Source of the DNA: JADGGV01 sp035715725
Lineage (GTDB): Bacteria; Gemmatimonadota; Gemmatimonadetes; Longimicrobiales; RSA9
Direction of reading: 5' to 3'
Length of the DNA: 57,346 bases
Assembly (NCBI GenBank): GCA_035715725.1
Contig: DASTKT010000185.1
Location: 1-57,346 of the forward strand
In this document: positions 1 to 7,339 of the stretch, piece by piece
How positions within the stretch are numbered: the first letter of the stretch is position 1
Layout of the letters: every line of letters begins with the position of its first letter
The notes under the pieces: generated by a model
What the model was told of the DNA's origin: nothing
The model's input: the letters and a program-made list of their open reading frames with translations, nothing else
Databases searched by the model: none
Position numbers and translations under genes: made by a program

Positions 1-113
1 TGTTACTCACCCGTCCGCCGGTCGGGTCGAGCCGAAGCCCGCCCTCCCTCGACTTGCATGTGTTAAGCACGCCGCCAGCGTTCGTCCTGAGCCAGGATCA
101 AACTCTCCAATGA
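1..113 (-). rRNA. 16S ribosomal RNA, 5' end only (partial)
   Basis: The reverse complement carries the universal 16S start (AGAGTTTGATCCTGGCTCAG) followed by the conserved ACGAACGCTGGCGGCGTG and CACATGCAAGTCGA segments and a variable V1 hairpin. It is cut by the window edge just after the GGGTGAGTAACA segment. The 5' end is placed about eight bases before AGAGTTTGAT, by analogy with E. coli. Only the first ~110 nt are visible, so a taxonomic call from it is weak; the sequence is compatible with Gemmatimonadota. Confidence 0.97.
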
Positions 114-182
114 AAGTTCGAACAGCTCAATCAAACGCAACTGAATTGCGTTCGGAATCAACTTTCGGTTTCCCCTGAATAT

Positions 183-208
183 GCGGAAGCGAAGCAGTGC
201 GCTTCCGC
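183..208 (-). other. Leader hairpin upstream of 16S
   Basis: GCGGAAGCG (183-191) is followed by an 8-nt loop and CGCTTCCGC (200-208), a perfect 9-bp stem between the boxA-like site and the 16S start. It is probably part of the folded pre-16S leader. No function beyond leader structure or processing can be read from sequence. Confidence 0.55.
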
Positions 209-233
209 GGGGGCCATCCGAACCATCGACCTC

Positions 234-268
234 GATTGTCAAAGAGCGCGCTCGACGGCGAGTCGAGC
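234..268 (-). promoter_or_regulatory. rRNA antitermination signal (boxB-like hairpin and boxA)
   Basis: On the minus strand a 7-bp hairpin (arms 262-268 and 250-256, 5-nt loop) is followed at once by CGCTCTTTGACAATC (248-234). The latter closely matches the rrn boxA consensus TGCTCTTTAACAA. The order promoter, boxB-like hairpin, boxA, 16S is the one known from rrn leaders, where NusB and NusE bind boxA to keep polymerase through untranslated rRNA. The boxB label rests only on position and shape. Confidence 0.75.
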
Positions 269-277
269 AGGATTTTC

Positions 278-306
278 AACGTAGCAAACGTCTGTTTCCG
301 CGTCAA
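278..306 (-). promoter_or_regulatory. rRNA operon promoter
   Basis: The minus strand shows a -35 box TTGACG (306-301), a 17-base spacer and a -10 box TACGTT (283-278). It lies about 165 bases upstream of the 16S start and directly upstream of the boxB/boxA-like leader. The -35 and spacer are near the sigma-70 ideal; the -10 is weaker. The tRNA-Lys promoter nearby has the same GGGTTGACG -35 context. Confidence 0.75.
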
Positions 307-336
307 CCCCCCGCGCGAGGCGGGGGAACGGAGCAG

Positions 337-409
<73 letters not shown>

Positions 410-424
410 GGTTTGTCAAGTTGG

Positions 425-440
425 GCTGTGTTTTCACAGC
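425..440 (-). other. Small hairpin in the tRNA-Lys leader
   Basis: GCTGTG-TTTT-CACAGC forms a 6-bp stem with a 4-nt loop between the tRNA-Lys promoter and the tRNA 5' end. It could mark a precursor-processing site. This is position-based inference. Confidence 0.35.
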
Positions 441-448
441 AGCCTTAA

Positions 449-477
449 AACTTAGCGAATCGACCCGGTGTCGTCAA
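449..477 (-). promoter_or_regulatory. tRNA-Lys promoter
   Basis: The minus strand reads -35 TTGACG (477-472), a 17-base spacer and -10 TAAGTT (454-449), about 40 bases before the tRNA-Lys 5' end. The spacing is optimal and the -35 context matches that of the rRNA promoter. Confidence 0.7.
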
Positions 478-505
478 CCCCTGCATGGGGTGGAGTCGAG
501 ACGAT

Positions 506-527
506 TCGACCGGCTCGCGCCGGTCGA
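506..527 (-). terminator. Possible terminator after the tRNA-Arg/His unit
   Basis: TCGACCGGC (506-514) and GCCGGTCGA (519-527) form a perfect 9-bp stem with a 4-nt loop, just downstream of tRNA-His and just upstream of the tRNA-Lys promoter. The minus-strand transcript has no clear U tract after it, so intrinsic termination is only plausible. Confidence 0.35.
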
Positions 528-556
528 CGTCCGGCCCGGAAGCCGGAAGAAGGAGG

Positions 557-631
557 GGTGAGCGACCGGGATCGAACCGGCGACCTCCAGGGCCACAACC
601 TGGCGCTCTAACCACCTGAGCTACGCCCACC
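557..631 (-). tRNA. tRNA-His (GTG)
   Basis: The anticodon stem CCAGG/CCTGG encloses loop TTGTGGC, giving anticodon GTG. The acceptor stem carries the extra 5' G opposite C73 that is diagnostic of tRNA-His. It lies 33 bases downstream of tRNA-Arg on the same strand with no room for a promoter, so the two are probably cotranscribed; a 7-bp hairpin (644-660) sits in the spacer. Confidence 0.95.
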
Positions 632-664
632 ATGAACCAGCGACCGGCGGAGACCGCCGGCGAG

Positions 665-738
665 CGCGCCCGATAGGACTCGAACCTATGACCCGCGGCT
701 TAGAAGGCCGCTGCTCTATCCATCTGAGCTACGGGCGC
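665..738 (-). tRNA. tRNA-Arg (TCT)
   Basis: The acceptor GCGCCCG/CGGGCGC, the anticodon stem GCGGC/GCCGC with loop CTTCTAA (anticodon TCT, reading AGA/AGG) and T-loop TTCGAGT form a full cloverleaf. The discriminator is G. It is first in a likely tRNA-Arg/tRNA-His transcript; no convincing promoter was found upstream. Confidence 0.95.
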
Positions 739-979
739 ACGAGCGGACCTGCGGGAACGCCCTCCAGGGGACGACCGGCGGCAGAGGCGGATTCGAACGG
801 TGAGGTTCGGGCCGCGATGTCTGCGCCGGCTAGTGTCCCTCGGAGCAAAGAAAGCTAGCGGAAGCGGCGCGTGGGCGCAACTCCCCGAGGGGGCGCGAGG
901 CGTGCACCGAGGCCTTGGTGCGGCTTGTTGCGCGGGGCGGGCGCGACGAGATTCCGGCGGGTGGTCGCGCGGCTCAACG
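739..979. other. Intergenic region between tRNA-Arg and the first plus-strand gene
   Basis: About 240 bases (370 if the first gene starts at 1109) that should hold the tRNA-Arg promoter and the promoter of the plus-strand unit. Neither was identified with confidence. A GTTCGAATCC string (rc of ~791-802) resembles a tRNA T-loop but has no matching T-stem. Nothing else is recognisable. Confidence 0.5.
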
Positions 980-1252
980 GTGGACGGGACGCTGACGGTG
1001 GATGATCCGGGAGAGGGTAGGGTCGGTGCTGGCGACCGGAGTGGGGCCGCCGATCCGGCGGCGGCGCCGGCGCGGTCGGAGCCGACCGCCTGGACGCCGC
1101 CGCCGGACATGCGGGACCAGGGGTGGAGCCGGATCGGGTGCGTGTTGCTGGCGCTGCGTCAGATCGGGTGCATGCTGTTCATCCCGGCGATGTGCGCCGG
1201 CTCGCTGCTGTTCCTGATCGGGGTCATCTGGCTGGTGACGAGGTGCACATGA
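980..1252 (+). CDS. Hypothetical small single-pass membrane protein
   Basis: Not recognised. The C-terminal ~45 residues contain a hydrophobic stretch (two blocks around VLLALRQIGCMLF and GSLLFLIGVIWLV) consistent with one membrane helix or a tight hairpin. The N-terminal half, if translated, is acidic and Ala/Pro-rich. The start is uncertain: GTG at 980 gives 90 aa and ATG at 1109 gives 47 aa. Neither has a strong ribosome site. The end is the best evidence for a real gene, because its TGA (1250-1252) overlaps the next gene's ATG (1249) as ATGA. It is probably the first member of a translationally coupled unit ending in the antiporter. Confidence 0.5.
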   Translation: MDGTLTVDDPGEGRVGAGDRSGAADPAAAPARSEPTAWTPPPDMRDQGWSRIGCVLLALRQIGCMLFIPAMCAGSLLFLIGVIWLVTRCT

Positions 1253-1743
1253 GGGCGGTCGGGGCGCGTGCGCGCCAGCCGATGCGGCGCCTCGGCCGGA
1301 GCGTGGGCCTGTACGTGATGCTGGTGGGCGTGCCGTTCGTGGGCGTTGTGCTGGTGCTGGGCGCGGGGGGCCGGCTGGACGCGCCTCCGGTGGTGGCCGG
1401 GACGTGGACCGTACGGGTGGAGGGGCCGCCGCGGCCGGGGTTGCCGTGCGGCGTTGGAGAGCCTGGCCGCTGGCGCGTGGGTCAGAGCGGGACCTTCGTG
1501 CGACTCGAAGTCGGAGGCGGCGTCGAGCTGCGGGCCAGGCTGGTGGGGGACACCGTTACGGCGGAGGAGCCGAGCGGATGCGCCGGTCGGCCGGTCGGGG
1601 TCCGAGCCGTGCGCGCGCGGAGCGCTCGCGGCGAGCTGGCGGGGGAGCTGTGGGTCGGGGCTTGTCCCGCATGCGAGCGACGCCGGTTCGAAGCGACCCG
1701 GATCGCGCCGATAGTTCCGGCCGCCACCGAGGGCGGGCGCTGA
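1249..1743 (+). CDS. Hypothetical membrane-anchored protein
   Basis: A 164-aa protein with a basic N-terminus, a single hydrophobic helix near residues 18-40, and a soluble C-terminal domain rich in beta-prone residues and Cys. The phrase VAGTWTVRVEG, followed by alternating polar and hydrophobic stretches, recalls small lipocalin-like or METas-type beta domains, but no family is identified. It starts on ATG inside an ATGA overlap with the upstream gene and ends in a TGATG overlap with the antiporter start. Tight coupling suggests a job linked to the antiporter, perhaps as a periplasmic accessory. That is inference from context only. Confidence 0.6.
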   Translation: MRAVGARARQPMRRLGRSVGLYVMLVGVPFVGVVLVLGAGGRLDAPPVVAGTWTVRVEGPPRPGLPCGVGEPGRWRVGQSGTFVRLEVGGGVELRARLVGDTVTAEEPSGCAGRPVGVRAVRARSARGELAGELWVGACPACERRRFEATRIAPIVPAATEGGR

Positions 1744-3005
1744 TGCCGGCGTTCTTGCTCCTGCTCCTCCAAATGGGAGTGGTCCTCAGCGCCGCCCGCG
1801 TGGTCGGACGGGTATTCCGCGCGTTCGGGCAGCCGCAAGTCGTCGGCGAGATGGCGGCGGGGCTGCTTCTTGGCCCGTCGGCGTTGGGCGCGCTGGCCCC
1901 CGGGATCTCTGCCGGGCTCTTTCCTCCGGACAGCCTGCCGCTCCTCGGGACGCTCAGCCAGATCGGGCTGCTGCTCTTCATGTTCCTGGTCGGCGTGGAG
2001 CTCGAGCCGGCGCTGCTGCGACACCGGAGCCACACGGCGGTCCTGGCGAGCCACGCGAGCATCACGATCCCGTTCTTCCTGGGGACACTGGTCGCGCTCG
2101 CGCTCTACCCGCGGGTCTCCGACTCCAGCGTCTCGTTCACCGGCTTCGCGCTGTTCATGGGCGCGGCGATGTCGGTCACGGCGTTCCCCGTGCTGGCGCG
2201 CATCCTCACGGAGCGTCGCCTGGTCGGCACACCACTCGGCGCCGTGGCGGTGGCATGCGCGGCCGTGGACGACGTGACAGCGTGGTCGATCCTCGCCGCG
2301 GTGGTCCTGATCGTACGCTCGCGGGCGGGCGCGCTGGCGCTCTGGGCCACGATCGCCGGCACCGCTGCTTTCATCGGTGCGATGCTGCTGGTGGTGCGCC
2401 CGGCGCTCGCGCGCCTGGGACGCTCCGCCCGAAGCGCCGGGCGCCTGACCCAGGATCAGACTGCCCTGCTCCTCCTCCTTCTGCTGGCCTCCGCGTGGAG
2501 CACCGAAGCCCTCGGGATCCATGCGCTGTTCGGCGCGTTCCTCTTCGGCGCGGTAGTGCCGCGCGAGGCGGCGGTCGTGCAGGATCTCACGCGGAAGCTG
2601 GAGGACTTCACCGTGGTGTTCCTGCTGCCGTTGTTCTTCGCGTTCACCGGACTCCGCACGCGAATCGGTCTGCTCGATCGTCCCGAGTTGTGGGGCTACG
2701 CCGGGCTGATCCTGGTGGTCGCGGTCGCAGGGAAGCTCGGCGGCTCGGCCTTGGGCGCTCGACTTACCGGCATGGGATGGCGGGACTCGCTCTCGCTCGG
2801 CGTGCTGATGAACACGCGGGGACTGATGGAGCTCGTGATCCTGAACGTCGGTCTGGAGATCGGGGCGATTTCGCCGGCGGTCTTCGCGATGATGGTGATC
2901 ATGGCACTCCTGACCACGCTGATGACCTCCCCTGCCCTGATGTGGCTCCGGCCGGCCGGCCTCGCCGGAGCACCGGTGCCGGACCGGCCCGGGAATCGGG
3001 CCTGA
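1743..3005 (+). CDS. Cation/proton antiporter, CPA2 family (KefB/NapA-like)
   Basis: A 420-aa polytopic inner-membrane protein with about 12-13 predicted helices. It has the family signature GQPQVVGEMAAGLLLGPS near residues 26-43 and a paired acidic motif AVDDVTAW with Asp175-Asp176. In CPA2 exchangers this Asp-Asp pair marks electrogenic Na+(K+)/H+ exchange. There is no C-terminal RCK/TrkA_N domain, so it is the short, ungated form. The ATG at 1743 shares one base with the upstream stop (TGATG), which implies translational coupling. It likely exports Na+ or K+ in exchange for H+; the ion cannot be told from sequence. Confidence 0.9.
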   Translation: MPAFLLLLLQMGVVLSAARVVGRVFRAFGQPQVVGEMAAGLLLGPSALGALAPGISAGLFPPDSLPLLGTLSQIGLLLFMFLVGVELEPALLRHRSHTAVLASHASITIPFFLGTLVALALYPRVSDSSVSFTGFALFMGAAMSVTAFPVLARILTERRLVGTPLGAVAVACAAVDDVTAWSILAAVVLIVRSRAGALALWATIAGTAAFIGAMLLVVRPALARLGRSARSAGRLTQDQTALLLLLLLASAWSTEALGIHALFGAFLFGAVVPREAAVVQDLTRKLEDFTVVFLLPLFFAFTGLRTRIGLLDRPELWGYAGLILVVAVAGKLGGSALGARLTGMGWRDSLSLGVLMNTRGLMELVILNVGLEIGAISPAVFAMMVIMALLTTLMTSPALMWLRPAGLAGAPVPDRPGNRA

Positions 3006-3056
3006 CGCGGATCGAGGCCGCACTCCGCGCGCCGTCGACGTGATTCGACGCGACGC

Positions 3057-3096
3057 AAAAAAAGCCGGAAGCCCAGGTGAGGACCGGGCTTCCGGC
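3057..3096 (-). terminator. Rho-independent terminator of tRNA-Pro
   Basis: A perfect 11-bp stem (3086-3096 with 3064-3074) is followed on the minus strand by seven Ts (3063-3057). It starts two bases after the tRNA-Pro 3' end. The antiporter gene ends 51 bases away on the other strand, but the T tract is on the minus-strand side only. Confidence 0.88.
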
Positions 3097-3098
3097 GA

Positions 3099-3173
3099 TC
3101 GGGGCGCTCGGATTTGAACCGAGGACCTCCTGCTCCCAAAGCAGGCGCGCTGACCGGGCTGCGCTACGCCCCG
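3099..3173 (-). tRNA. tRNA-Pro (TGG)
   Basis: The acceptor CGGGGCG/CGCCCCG with discriminator A, anticodon stem CCTGC/GCAGG with loop TTTGGGA (anticodon TGG) and T-loop TTCAAAT form a complete tRNA. It lies downstream of rdgB on the same strand, with its own likely promoter and a strong terminator. Confidence 0.96.
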
Positions 3174-3184
3174 CGGCACGCGGG

Positions 3185-3214
3185 AATCTCGCGGCGGTGT
3201 TCGCGGCGGGTCAA
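3185..3214 (-). promoter_or_regulatory. Possible tRNA-Pro promoter
   Basis: The minus strand reads -35 TTGACC (3214-3209), an 18-base spacer and -10 GAGATT (3190-3185), 11 bases before the tRNA-Pro start. The -10 is weak, so the site is tentative. Confidence 0.45.
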
Positions 3215-3308
3215 GGCCTGGTGCGGCGCCTGGGCATGGGGGCGGCGGGGTGAGGCTCCGACGCGCGGCGGAGGCGCTCGCGGGGGGCGCGCTGCGGGCG
3301 CACCGCCA

Positions 3309-3920
3309 TCAGCCTAGACGGGTGGCGAGGGCGCGGAAGGCGCGGCCGCGGTGGCTGAGGCGGTGTTTCACGTCGGGCGCGACCCGCCCGAGGGTGACGC
3401 CGAGGGCGGGGACGAAGAAGAGAGGGTCGTAGCCGAAGCCGCCGACGCCGTCCGGGGCCGCGGCGATGCGGCCGGAGGTGGTGCCGAGGGCGACTGCGAC
3501 GCCACCGTCGGGGAACGCGGCCGCGGCGGCACAGACGTAAAACGCGTCGCGCCGATCCGGGGGGACGTCGCGGAGGCGCTCGAGGAGGAGCCGGTTGTTG
3601 GCCTCGTCGAGCTGGGCTCCGGCGAGGTCGTCGCGGCCGGAGAAGCGCTTGCTGAAGACGCCCGGAGCGCCGCCAAGCGCGGGAACGACGAGCCCGGAGT
3701 CGTCGGCGAGGGTGGGGAGGCCGGTGCGGGCGGCGAAGAAGCGCGCCTTGGCGAGGGCGTTCTCGCGAAAGGAGTCGAAGGCCTCGATGCCGTCCTCGAG
3801 GGGCGAGGCGGCGATGCCTACCTCGTCGAGACCGAGGAGCTCGAGGCCGGGGAGCGGTGCGAGGATCTCGCGGACCTCGCGGAGCTTGTCGGTGCTGCGG
3901 GTGGCGAGGACGGCGCGCAT
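3309..3920 (-). CDS. rdgB: XTP/dITP diphosphatase (HAM1/RdgB family)
   Basis: A 203-aa cytosolic enzyme that hydrolyses non-canonical purine triphosphates (ITP, dITP, XTP) to the monophosphate plus pyrophosphate, keeping them out of DNA and RNA. Visible are the N-terminal nucleotide-binding segment (ATRSTDKLREV, usually xTxNxxK), LPTLADDSGL with the catalytic Asp pair at residues 73-74, GGFGYDPLF (160-168) and the C-terminal SHRGRAF (189-195). The usual SARY segment reads SKRFSG, a small variation. Length is normal. The gene begins eight bases after rph, a pairing common in bacteria, and is the last gene of a six-gene minus-strand operon. Confidence 0.95.
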   Translation of the reverse strand: MRAVLATRSTDKLREVREILAPLPGLELLGLDEVGIAASPLEDGIEAFDSFRENALAKARFFAARTGLPTLADDSGLVVPALGGAPGVFSKRFSGRDDLAGAQLDEANNRLLLERLRDVPPDRRDAFYVCAAAAAFPDGGVAVALGTTSGRIAAAPDGVGGFGYDPLFFVPALGVTLGRVAPDVKHRLSHRGRAFRALATRLG

Positions 3921-3928
3921 GGTCGGGC

Positions 3929-4651
3929 TCAGCGGCCGAGGGCGTGCCGCTGCAGGTCCAGGAGCGCGTGGATGCCGCGGAGCCCGACGTCGAGCATGGC
4001 GTCGAGGCGGCCGCGGTCGAACGCGGCGTGCTCGGCGGTGCCCTGGATCTCGACGAAGGCGCCGGACTCGAGGGCGACGAGGTTCATGTCCACGTCGGCG
4101 GCGACGTCCTCGATGTAGTCGAGATCGAGGCGCGCTTCGCCGGCGAAGACGCCGACGCTGACGGCGGCAACGAGCTCGCGGACGGGGTGACGGGCGACGA
4201 GCGAGTGGGCGAGGAGCCAGAGGCCGGCGTCGTGGAGCGCGACGGCGGCGCCGGTGATGGCGGCCGTGCGGGTGCCGCCGTCGGCGGAGAGGACGTCGCA
4301 GTCGACGGTGATGGTCCGCTCGCCGAGGGCGTCGAGGTCGACGGCGGCGCGCAGGGCGCGCCCGACGAGGCGCTGGATCTCCTGGGTTCGACCGCCGACC
4401 TTGCCGCGCTCGCGGGGCGTGCGGCGGGAGGTGGCGCGGGGGAGCATGGCGTACTCGGCGGTGACCCAGCCGGCGCGGGCGCCGCGGCGCCAGTCGGGGA
4501 GGCTTTCCTCGACGGTGGCGGTGCAGAGCACGCGCGTGGCGCCGAAGGACACGAGGCAGGAGCCCTCGGCGAAGGGGGCGACGCCGCGCTCGAGCGTGAC
4601 CGGGCGGAGTTCGTCGTTCGAGCGCAGGGTCCGCGGCGGAGGCGTCATCAT
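3929..4651 (-). CDS. rph: Ribonuclease PH
   Basis: A 240-aa phosphorolytic 3'-5' exoribonuclease that trims tRNA 3' ends using inorganic phosphate; the family forms hexameric rings. Sequence features are the N-terminal RPVTLERG, the substrate-binding segment GGRTQEIQRLVGRALR (86-101) with the phosphate-binding Arg region, and DCDVLSADGGTRTAAITGA (117-135) with catalytic Asp residues, followed by LDYIEDVAADVDMN. All are intact and the length is typical. Its ATG overlaps the rfaE2 stop as ATGA, so translation is probably coupled. Confidence 0.96.
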   Translation of the reverse strand: MMTPPPRTLRSNDELRPVTLERGVAPFAEGSCLVSFGATRVLCTATVEESLPDWRRGARAGWVTAEYAMLPRATSRRTPRERGKVGGRTQEIQRLVGRALRAAVDLDALGERTITVDCDVLSADGGTRTAAITGAAVALHDAGLWLLAHSLVARHPVRELVAAVSVGVFAGEARLDLDYIEDVAADVDMNLVALESGAFVEIQGTAEHAAFDRGRLDAMLDVGLRGIHALLDLQRHALGR

Positions 4652-5139
4652 CCTTGCTGGCTCCGGATACGGTGCAGGAGTCCGGTGGTGGACCGGCCCT
4701 CGACAATGGGGACGAGGACGAGGCGACCGCCGGCGGCTTCGACCTCGGCGCGGCCGACGACCTCGTCGGGGCGGTAGTCGCCGCCCTTGACCAGGACATC
4801 GGGGAGGAGCGCGGCGATGAGCTCTCGGGGCGTGTCCTCGTCGAAGAGGACGACGGCGTCGACGCAGGCGAGGCCGGCGAGGACGAAGGCGCGATCGTCC
4901 TCCGGTACGAGCGGGCGGTCCGGGCCCTTGAGCCGGCGCACGGAGGCGTCAGTGTTCAGGCCGATGACGAGGACATCGCCGAGGGCGCGGGCCGCGGCCA
5001 GGTACTCGACGTGTCCGCGGTGGAGGATGTCGAAGCACCCGTTGGTGAAGACGACGCGCTCGGCCCGCGTGCGGGGGAAGCGGGCGAGCAGGCGGTCGCG
5101 GGTGAAGATCTTGTCCCGGGGCGCGACGGGCTGGGTCAC
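4648..5139 (-). CDS. rfaE2: D-glycero-beta-D-manno-heptose 1-phosphate adenylyltransferase
   Basis: A 163-aa nucleotidyltransferase of the cytidylyltransferase fold that makes ADP-heptose for the LPS inner core. It has FTNGCFDILHRGH (31-43) with the HxGH nucleotide-binding motif, and a C-terminal EGRSTTGLL that matches the family's xSSTxI segment. It is the stand-alone form, equivalent to the C-terminal domain of E. coli HldE; the kinase (rfaE1) is not in this window. It overlaps hemC upstream and rph downstream by four bases each. Confidence 0.93.
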   Translation of the reverse strand: MTQPVAPRDKIFTRDRLLARFPRTRAERVVFTNGCFDILHRGHVEYLAAARALGDVLVIGLNTDASVRRLKGPDRPLVPEDDRAFVLAGLACVDAVVLFDEDTPRELIAALLPDVLVKGGDYRPDEVVGRAEVEAAGGRLVLVPIVEGRSTTGLLHRIRSQQG

Positions 5140-6095
5140 GGCGCGCTGGCGTGGGGGAGTTCGGCCGCGGAGAGGCGCCGCACCTCCGCGAGGACGCGGT
5201 GGGCGCCGTCGGCGAGGAGCTCCTCGGCGAGACGTCGCCCGAGGCGTCCGGCCTCGGCGGTCGGGCCCGTGGTGCTGGAGCGCAGGTACTCCCGGCCGTC
5301 GATGGAGGCGACGAAGCCGTCGAGCGTGAGCGCGTCCCCGTGGACGGTGGCGAGCGCGCCGATCGGGATCTGGCAGCCACCCTCGAGGGTGCGCAGGAAC
5401 GCGCGCTCGGCGCCGACGGCGGCGCGCGTGGGCGGGTGGTCGAGCACGGCGACGAAGCCGGCGGTAGCCGCGTCGCCTTCACGGATGGCGATGGCGAGGG
5501 CGCCCTGTCCGACGGCCGGGAGCCACGTGGGCGGCCCGAGGACCTCCGTAACGGCGCTCTCGTGGCCGAGCCGGCGGAGGCCGGCGAGCGCCAGGATGAT
5601 GGCGTCGTACTTCCCGTCCGCGAGCTTGGCGAGGCGGGTGTCGAGGTTGCCGCGGAGGTCCTCGATGCGAAGGTCCGGGCGCGCGTGGAGGAGCTGCGCC
5701 CGGCGCCGGAGCGAGGAGGTGCCGAGGCAGGCGCCGGCGGGGAGATCCGCGAGAGACGGCGCGCTTCCCTGCCCCGGGACGTAGGCGTCCCTGGGATCCT
5801 CCCGCTCCATGATGGCGCCGAGCGCGAGACCGTCGGCCATCCGCGTCGGGACATCCTTCAGCGAGTGGACGCAGAGGTCGACCTGGCCGGAGTCCAGTGC
5901 GCGGTCGAGCTCCTTCGTGAAGAGGCCCTTGTCGCCGATCTTCGCGAGCGGGACGTCGGTGATCCGGTCGCCGGTGGTGTGGAGGATGACGATGTCGACG
6001 AGGAGGCCGGGATGGGCCTCCTCGAGGCGCTGCTTGACGTGACGCGCCTGCCAGAGGGCGAGGGCGCTGCCGCGGGTGCCTACGCGAAGAGCCAT
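5136..6095 (-). CDS. hemC: Hydroxymethylbilane synthase (porphobilinogen deaminase)
   Basis: A 319-aa cytosolic enzyme that joins four porphobilinogens into hydroxymethylbilane in heme and siroheme synthesis. Intact motifs are GTRGSALALWQ (6-16), GDKGLFTKEL (54-63), VHSLKDVPT (76-84) with the catalytic Asp81, GTSSLRRRAQL (125-135), DLRGNLDTRL (146-155) and EGGCQIPIGA with the dipyrromethane-cofactor Cys241. Length is normal. No other heme genes are nearby; it sits in a mixed operon between lptE (7-base gap) and rfaE2 (4-base overlap). Confidence 0.97.
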   Translation of the reverse strand: MALRVGTRGSALALWQARHVKQRLEEAHPGLLVDIVILHTTGDRITDVPLAKIGDKGLFTKELDRALDSGQVDLCVHSLKDVPTRMADGLALGAIMEREDPRDAYVPGQGSAPSLADLPAGACLGTSSLRRRAQLLHARPDLRIEDLRGNLDTRLAKLADGKYDAIILALAGLRRLGHESAVTEVLGPPTWLPAVGQGALAIAIREGDAATAGFVAVLDHPPTRAAVGAERAFLRTLEGGCQIPIGALATVHGDALTLDGFVASIDGREYLRSSTTGPTAEAGRLGRRLAEELLADGAHRVLAEVRRLSAAELPHASAP

Positions 6096-6102
6096 GGAGC
6101 AC

Positions 6103-6651
6103 TCACCACTGGGACTGTGCGCCGTCGATGATGGCCTGCACGAGCTTCTCGATGGCGAGGCGGCGGCCGTCGCGATCGCTCTCCTTGTCGGGACTGTACT
6201 GTCCCTGGCCGGACAGGCTCGTGGACTCCCAGAGCACCTCGTTGCGCTTCCGGTCGACGATCTGCACGGACATGGAGATGGCGACCTGGTTCTGGATGAC
6301 CTTGACGGCGCCCGGGTTGGTCGGGTTGTCCGTCGTGTAGTTCCCGGCCGAGTCGTCGTAGCGGAGGATCTTGGTGCGGACGACGGCGTCGGCGCCGTCG
6401 CGCGTGCCGGGCCGGACTCCGAGGGCGCGGGGCAGCTTCTGGTTCATCTGGGTCAGGAGCTGGTCGCTCAGGTCGATGCGATCGGTCTCGTTGGCGGGCG
6501 CCTCGATGTAGAGCGTGCGAATCGCGGGTGGGAACCCGCCTCCGCCGCTGAAGCCGTAGTTGCAGGCGCCGACGAACGTCGCGGCCGCGAGGGCGACGGC
6601 GCTAGCGAGCGCCCGGCGTCCAGGTGTCCGGCGGGAACGGTTGAGCTGCAT
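6103..6651 (-). CDS. lptE: LptE-type LPS-assembly lipoprotein
   Basis: A 182-aa protein with a basic N-terminus, a hydrophobic segment and a lipobox ending FVGAC (Cys30), so it should be lipidated and sent to the outer membrane. The mature part (NYGFSGGG, then a beta-rich LYIEAPANET segment and a C-terminal amphipathic helix) matches the LptE family, which plugs the LptD barrel and helps insert LPS. LptD is not in the window. Its ATG lies 50 bases inside the upstream lipoprotein gene; no later start keeps a full signal peptide. The neighbouring rfaE2 and LolB-like genes support an envelope role. Confidence 0.8.
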   Translation of the reverse strand: MQLNRSRRTPGRRALASAVALAAATFVGACNYGFSGGGGFPPAIRTLYIEAPANETDRIDLSDQLLTQMNQKLPRALGVRPGTRDGADAVVRTKILRYDDSAGNYTTDNPTNPGAVKVIQNQVAISMSVQIVDRKRNEVLWESTSLSGQGQYSPDKESDRDGRRLAIEKLVQAIIDGAQSQW

Positions 6652-7339
6652 TCGCGTGGTCCAGCGTGAGCGTCAATTCGCGGAAGGCGGCGTAGTCGCG
6701 ATAAACCGCCCGCTTGGGGAGGCCGAGCTCCGCGGTGCCCTCCAGCTCGACCGTCTGGCGGCCGCCGGAGCGGTCGAGCTCGGCGCGGCTCAGGCGGCCG
6801 CCGACGAGCGTGAAGCGCCAGCGCTCGTTGCCGCGGGTGTAGTCGAGGCGTGTCTCGTCGCCCTGGCGCCGGGTCGCGGCGAGGCGGGCGTCCGCCGGCG
6901 GATGGAACACGCCGAGCGTGCTCCAGAGGAGCGCCGGCGGCGGGACCGGGACGCGGTCCGCCACGGCGGCAGGCACCCGCAGCGTCGTGTCCACGACGGC
7001 CGCGCTGAAGTACCCCTCGCCGCGCGGACCGAAGAGATCGAGCCGCGCCTTGTAGTCCGGCTCCGCGCGGGCGGAGCCACGGCCACCGAAGCGCGCGTCG
7101 CGGTCGCGCATGTTCCAGTCGAAGACGAGCTGCACGGGCTGGTGCAGCGCGGTAGCGGCCACCGCGGCGCGCTCCACCTCGACGTCCGCGACGGGCGGCG
7201 TGGGCTGCGACGCCGGCGCGGTCGCGGCCGGCGCCTTGGGCGCGCAGCCGGCCAGGACGACGAGCACGCCGCCGATCCAGCGCGAGACGGCGGCGCGGCG
7301 GTCCGACGAGGCACGGGAGACTCGACACCGGTTCGACAT
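6602..7339 (-). CDS. LolB-like outer-membrane lipoprotein
   Basis: A 245-aa protein whose N-terminus ends in the lipobox VLAGC (Cys32), followed by a Pro/Ala/Thr-rich linker of about 25 residues. The body alternates short beta strands (VQLVFDWNMRDRDARFGGRG, then YKARLDLFGPRGE and later WRFTLVGGRL), the pattern of LolA/LolB-fold lipoprotein carriers and DUF4292. It is called LolB-like by fold pattern and by its place before lptE, not by a diagnostic motif. ATG 7339 is used; a TTG at 7345 is also in frame. TACTTT ends four bases before the ATG, so the transcript may have almost no leader. Confidence 0.6.
   Translation of the reverse strand: MSNRCRVSRASSDRRAAVSRWIGGVLVVLAGCAPKAPAATAPASQPTPPVADVEVERAAVAATALHQPVQLVFDWNMRDRDARFGGRGSARAEPDYKARLDLFGPRGEGYFSAAVVDTTLRVPAAVADRVPVPPPALLWSTLGVFHPPADARLAATRRQGDETRLDYTRGNERWRFTLVGGRLSRAELDRSGGRQTVELEGTAELGLPKRAVYRDYAAFRELTLTLDHANAAQPFPPDTWTPGAR

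Noticed and set aside
785..810. Possible tRNA remnant with a GTTCGAATCC T-loop-like string
   Set aside because: The flanking bases cannot form a T-stem (several C-C mismatches) and there is no acceptor or anticodon arm.
800..979. N-terminal extension of the first small membrane protein back to ATG 800
   Set aside because: The extension is Arg/Gly-rich, lacks a ribosome site and would run through the tRNA-Arg promoter region. Starts at 980 or 1109 are more plausible.
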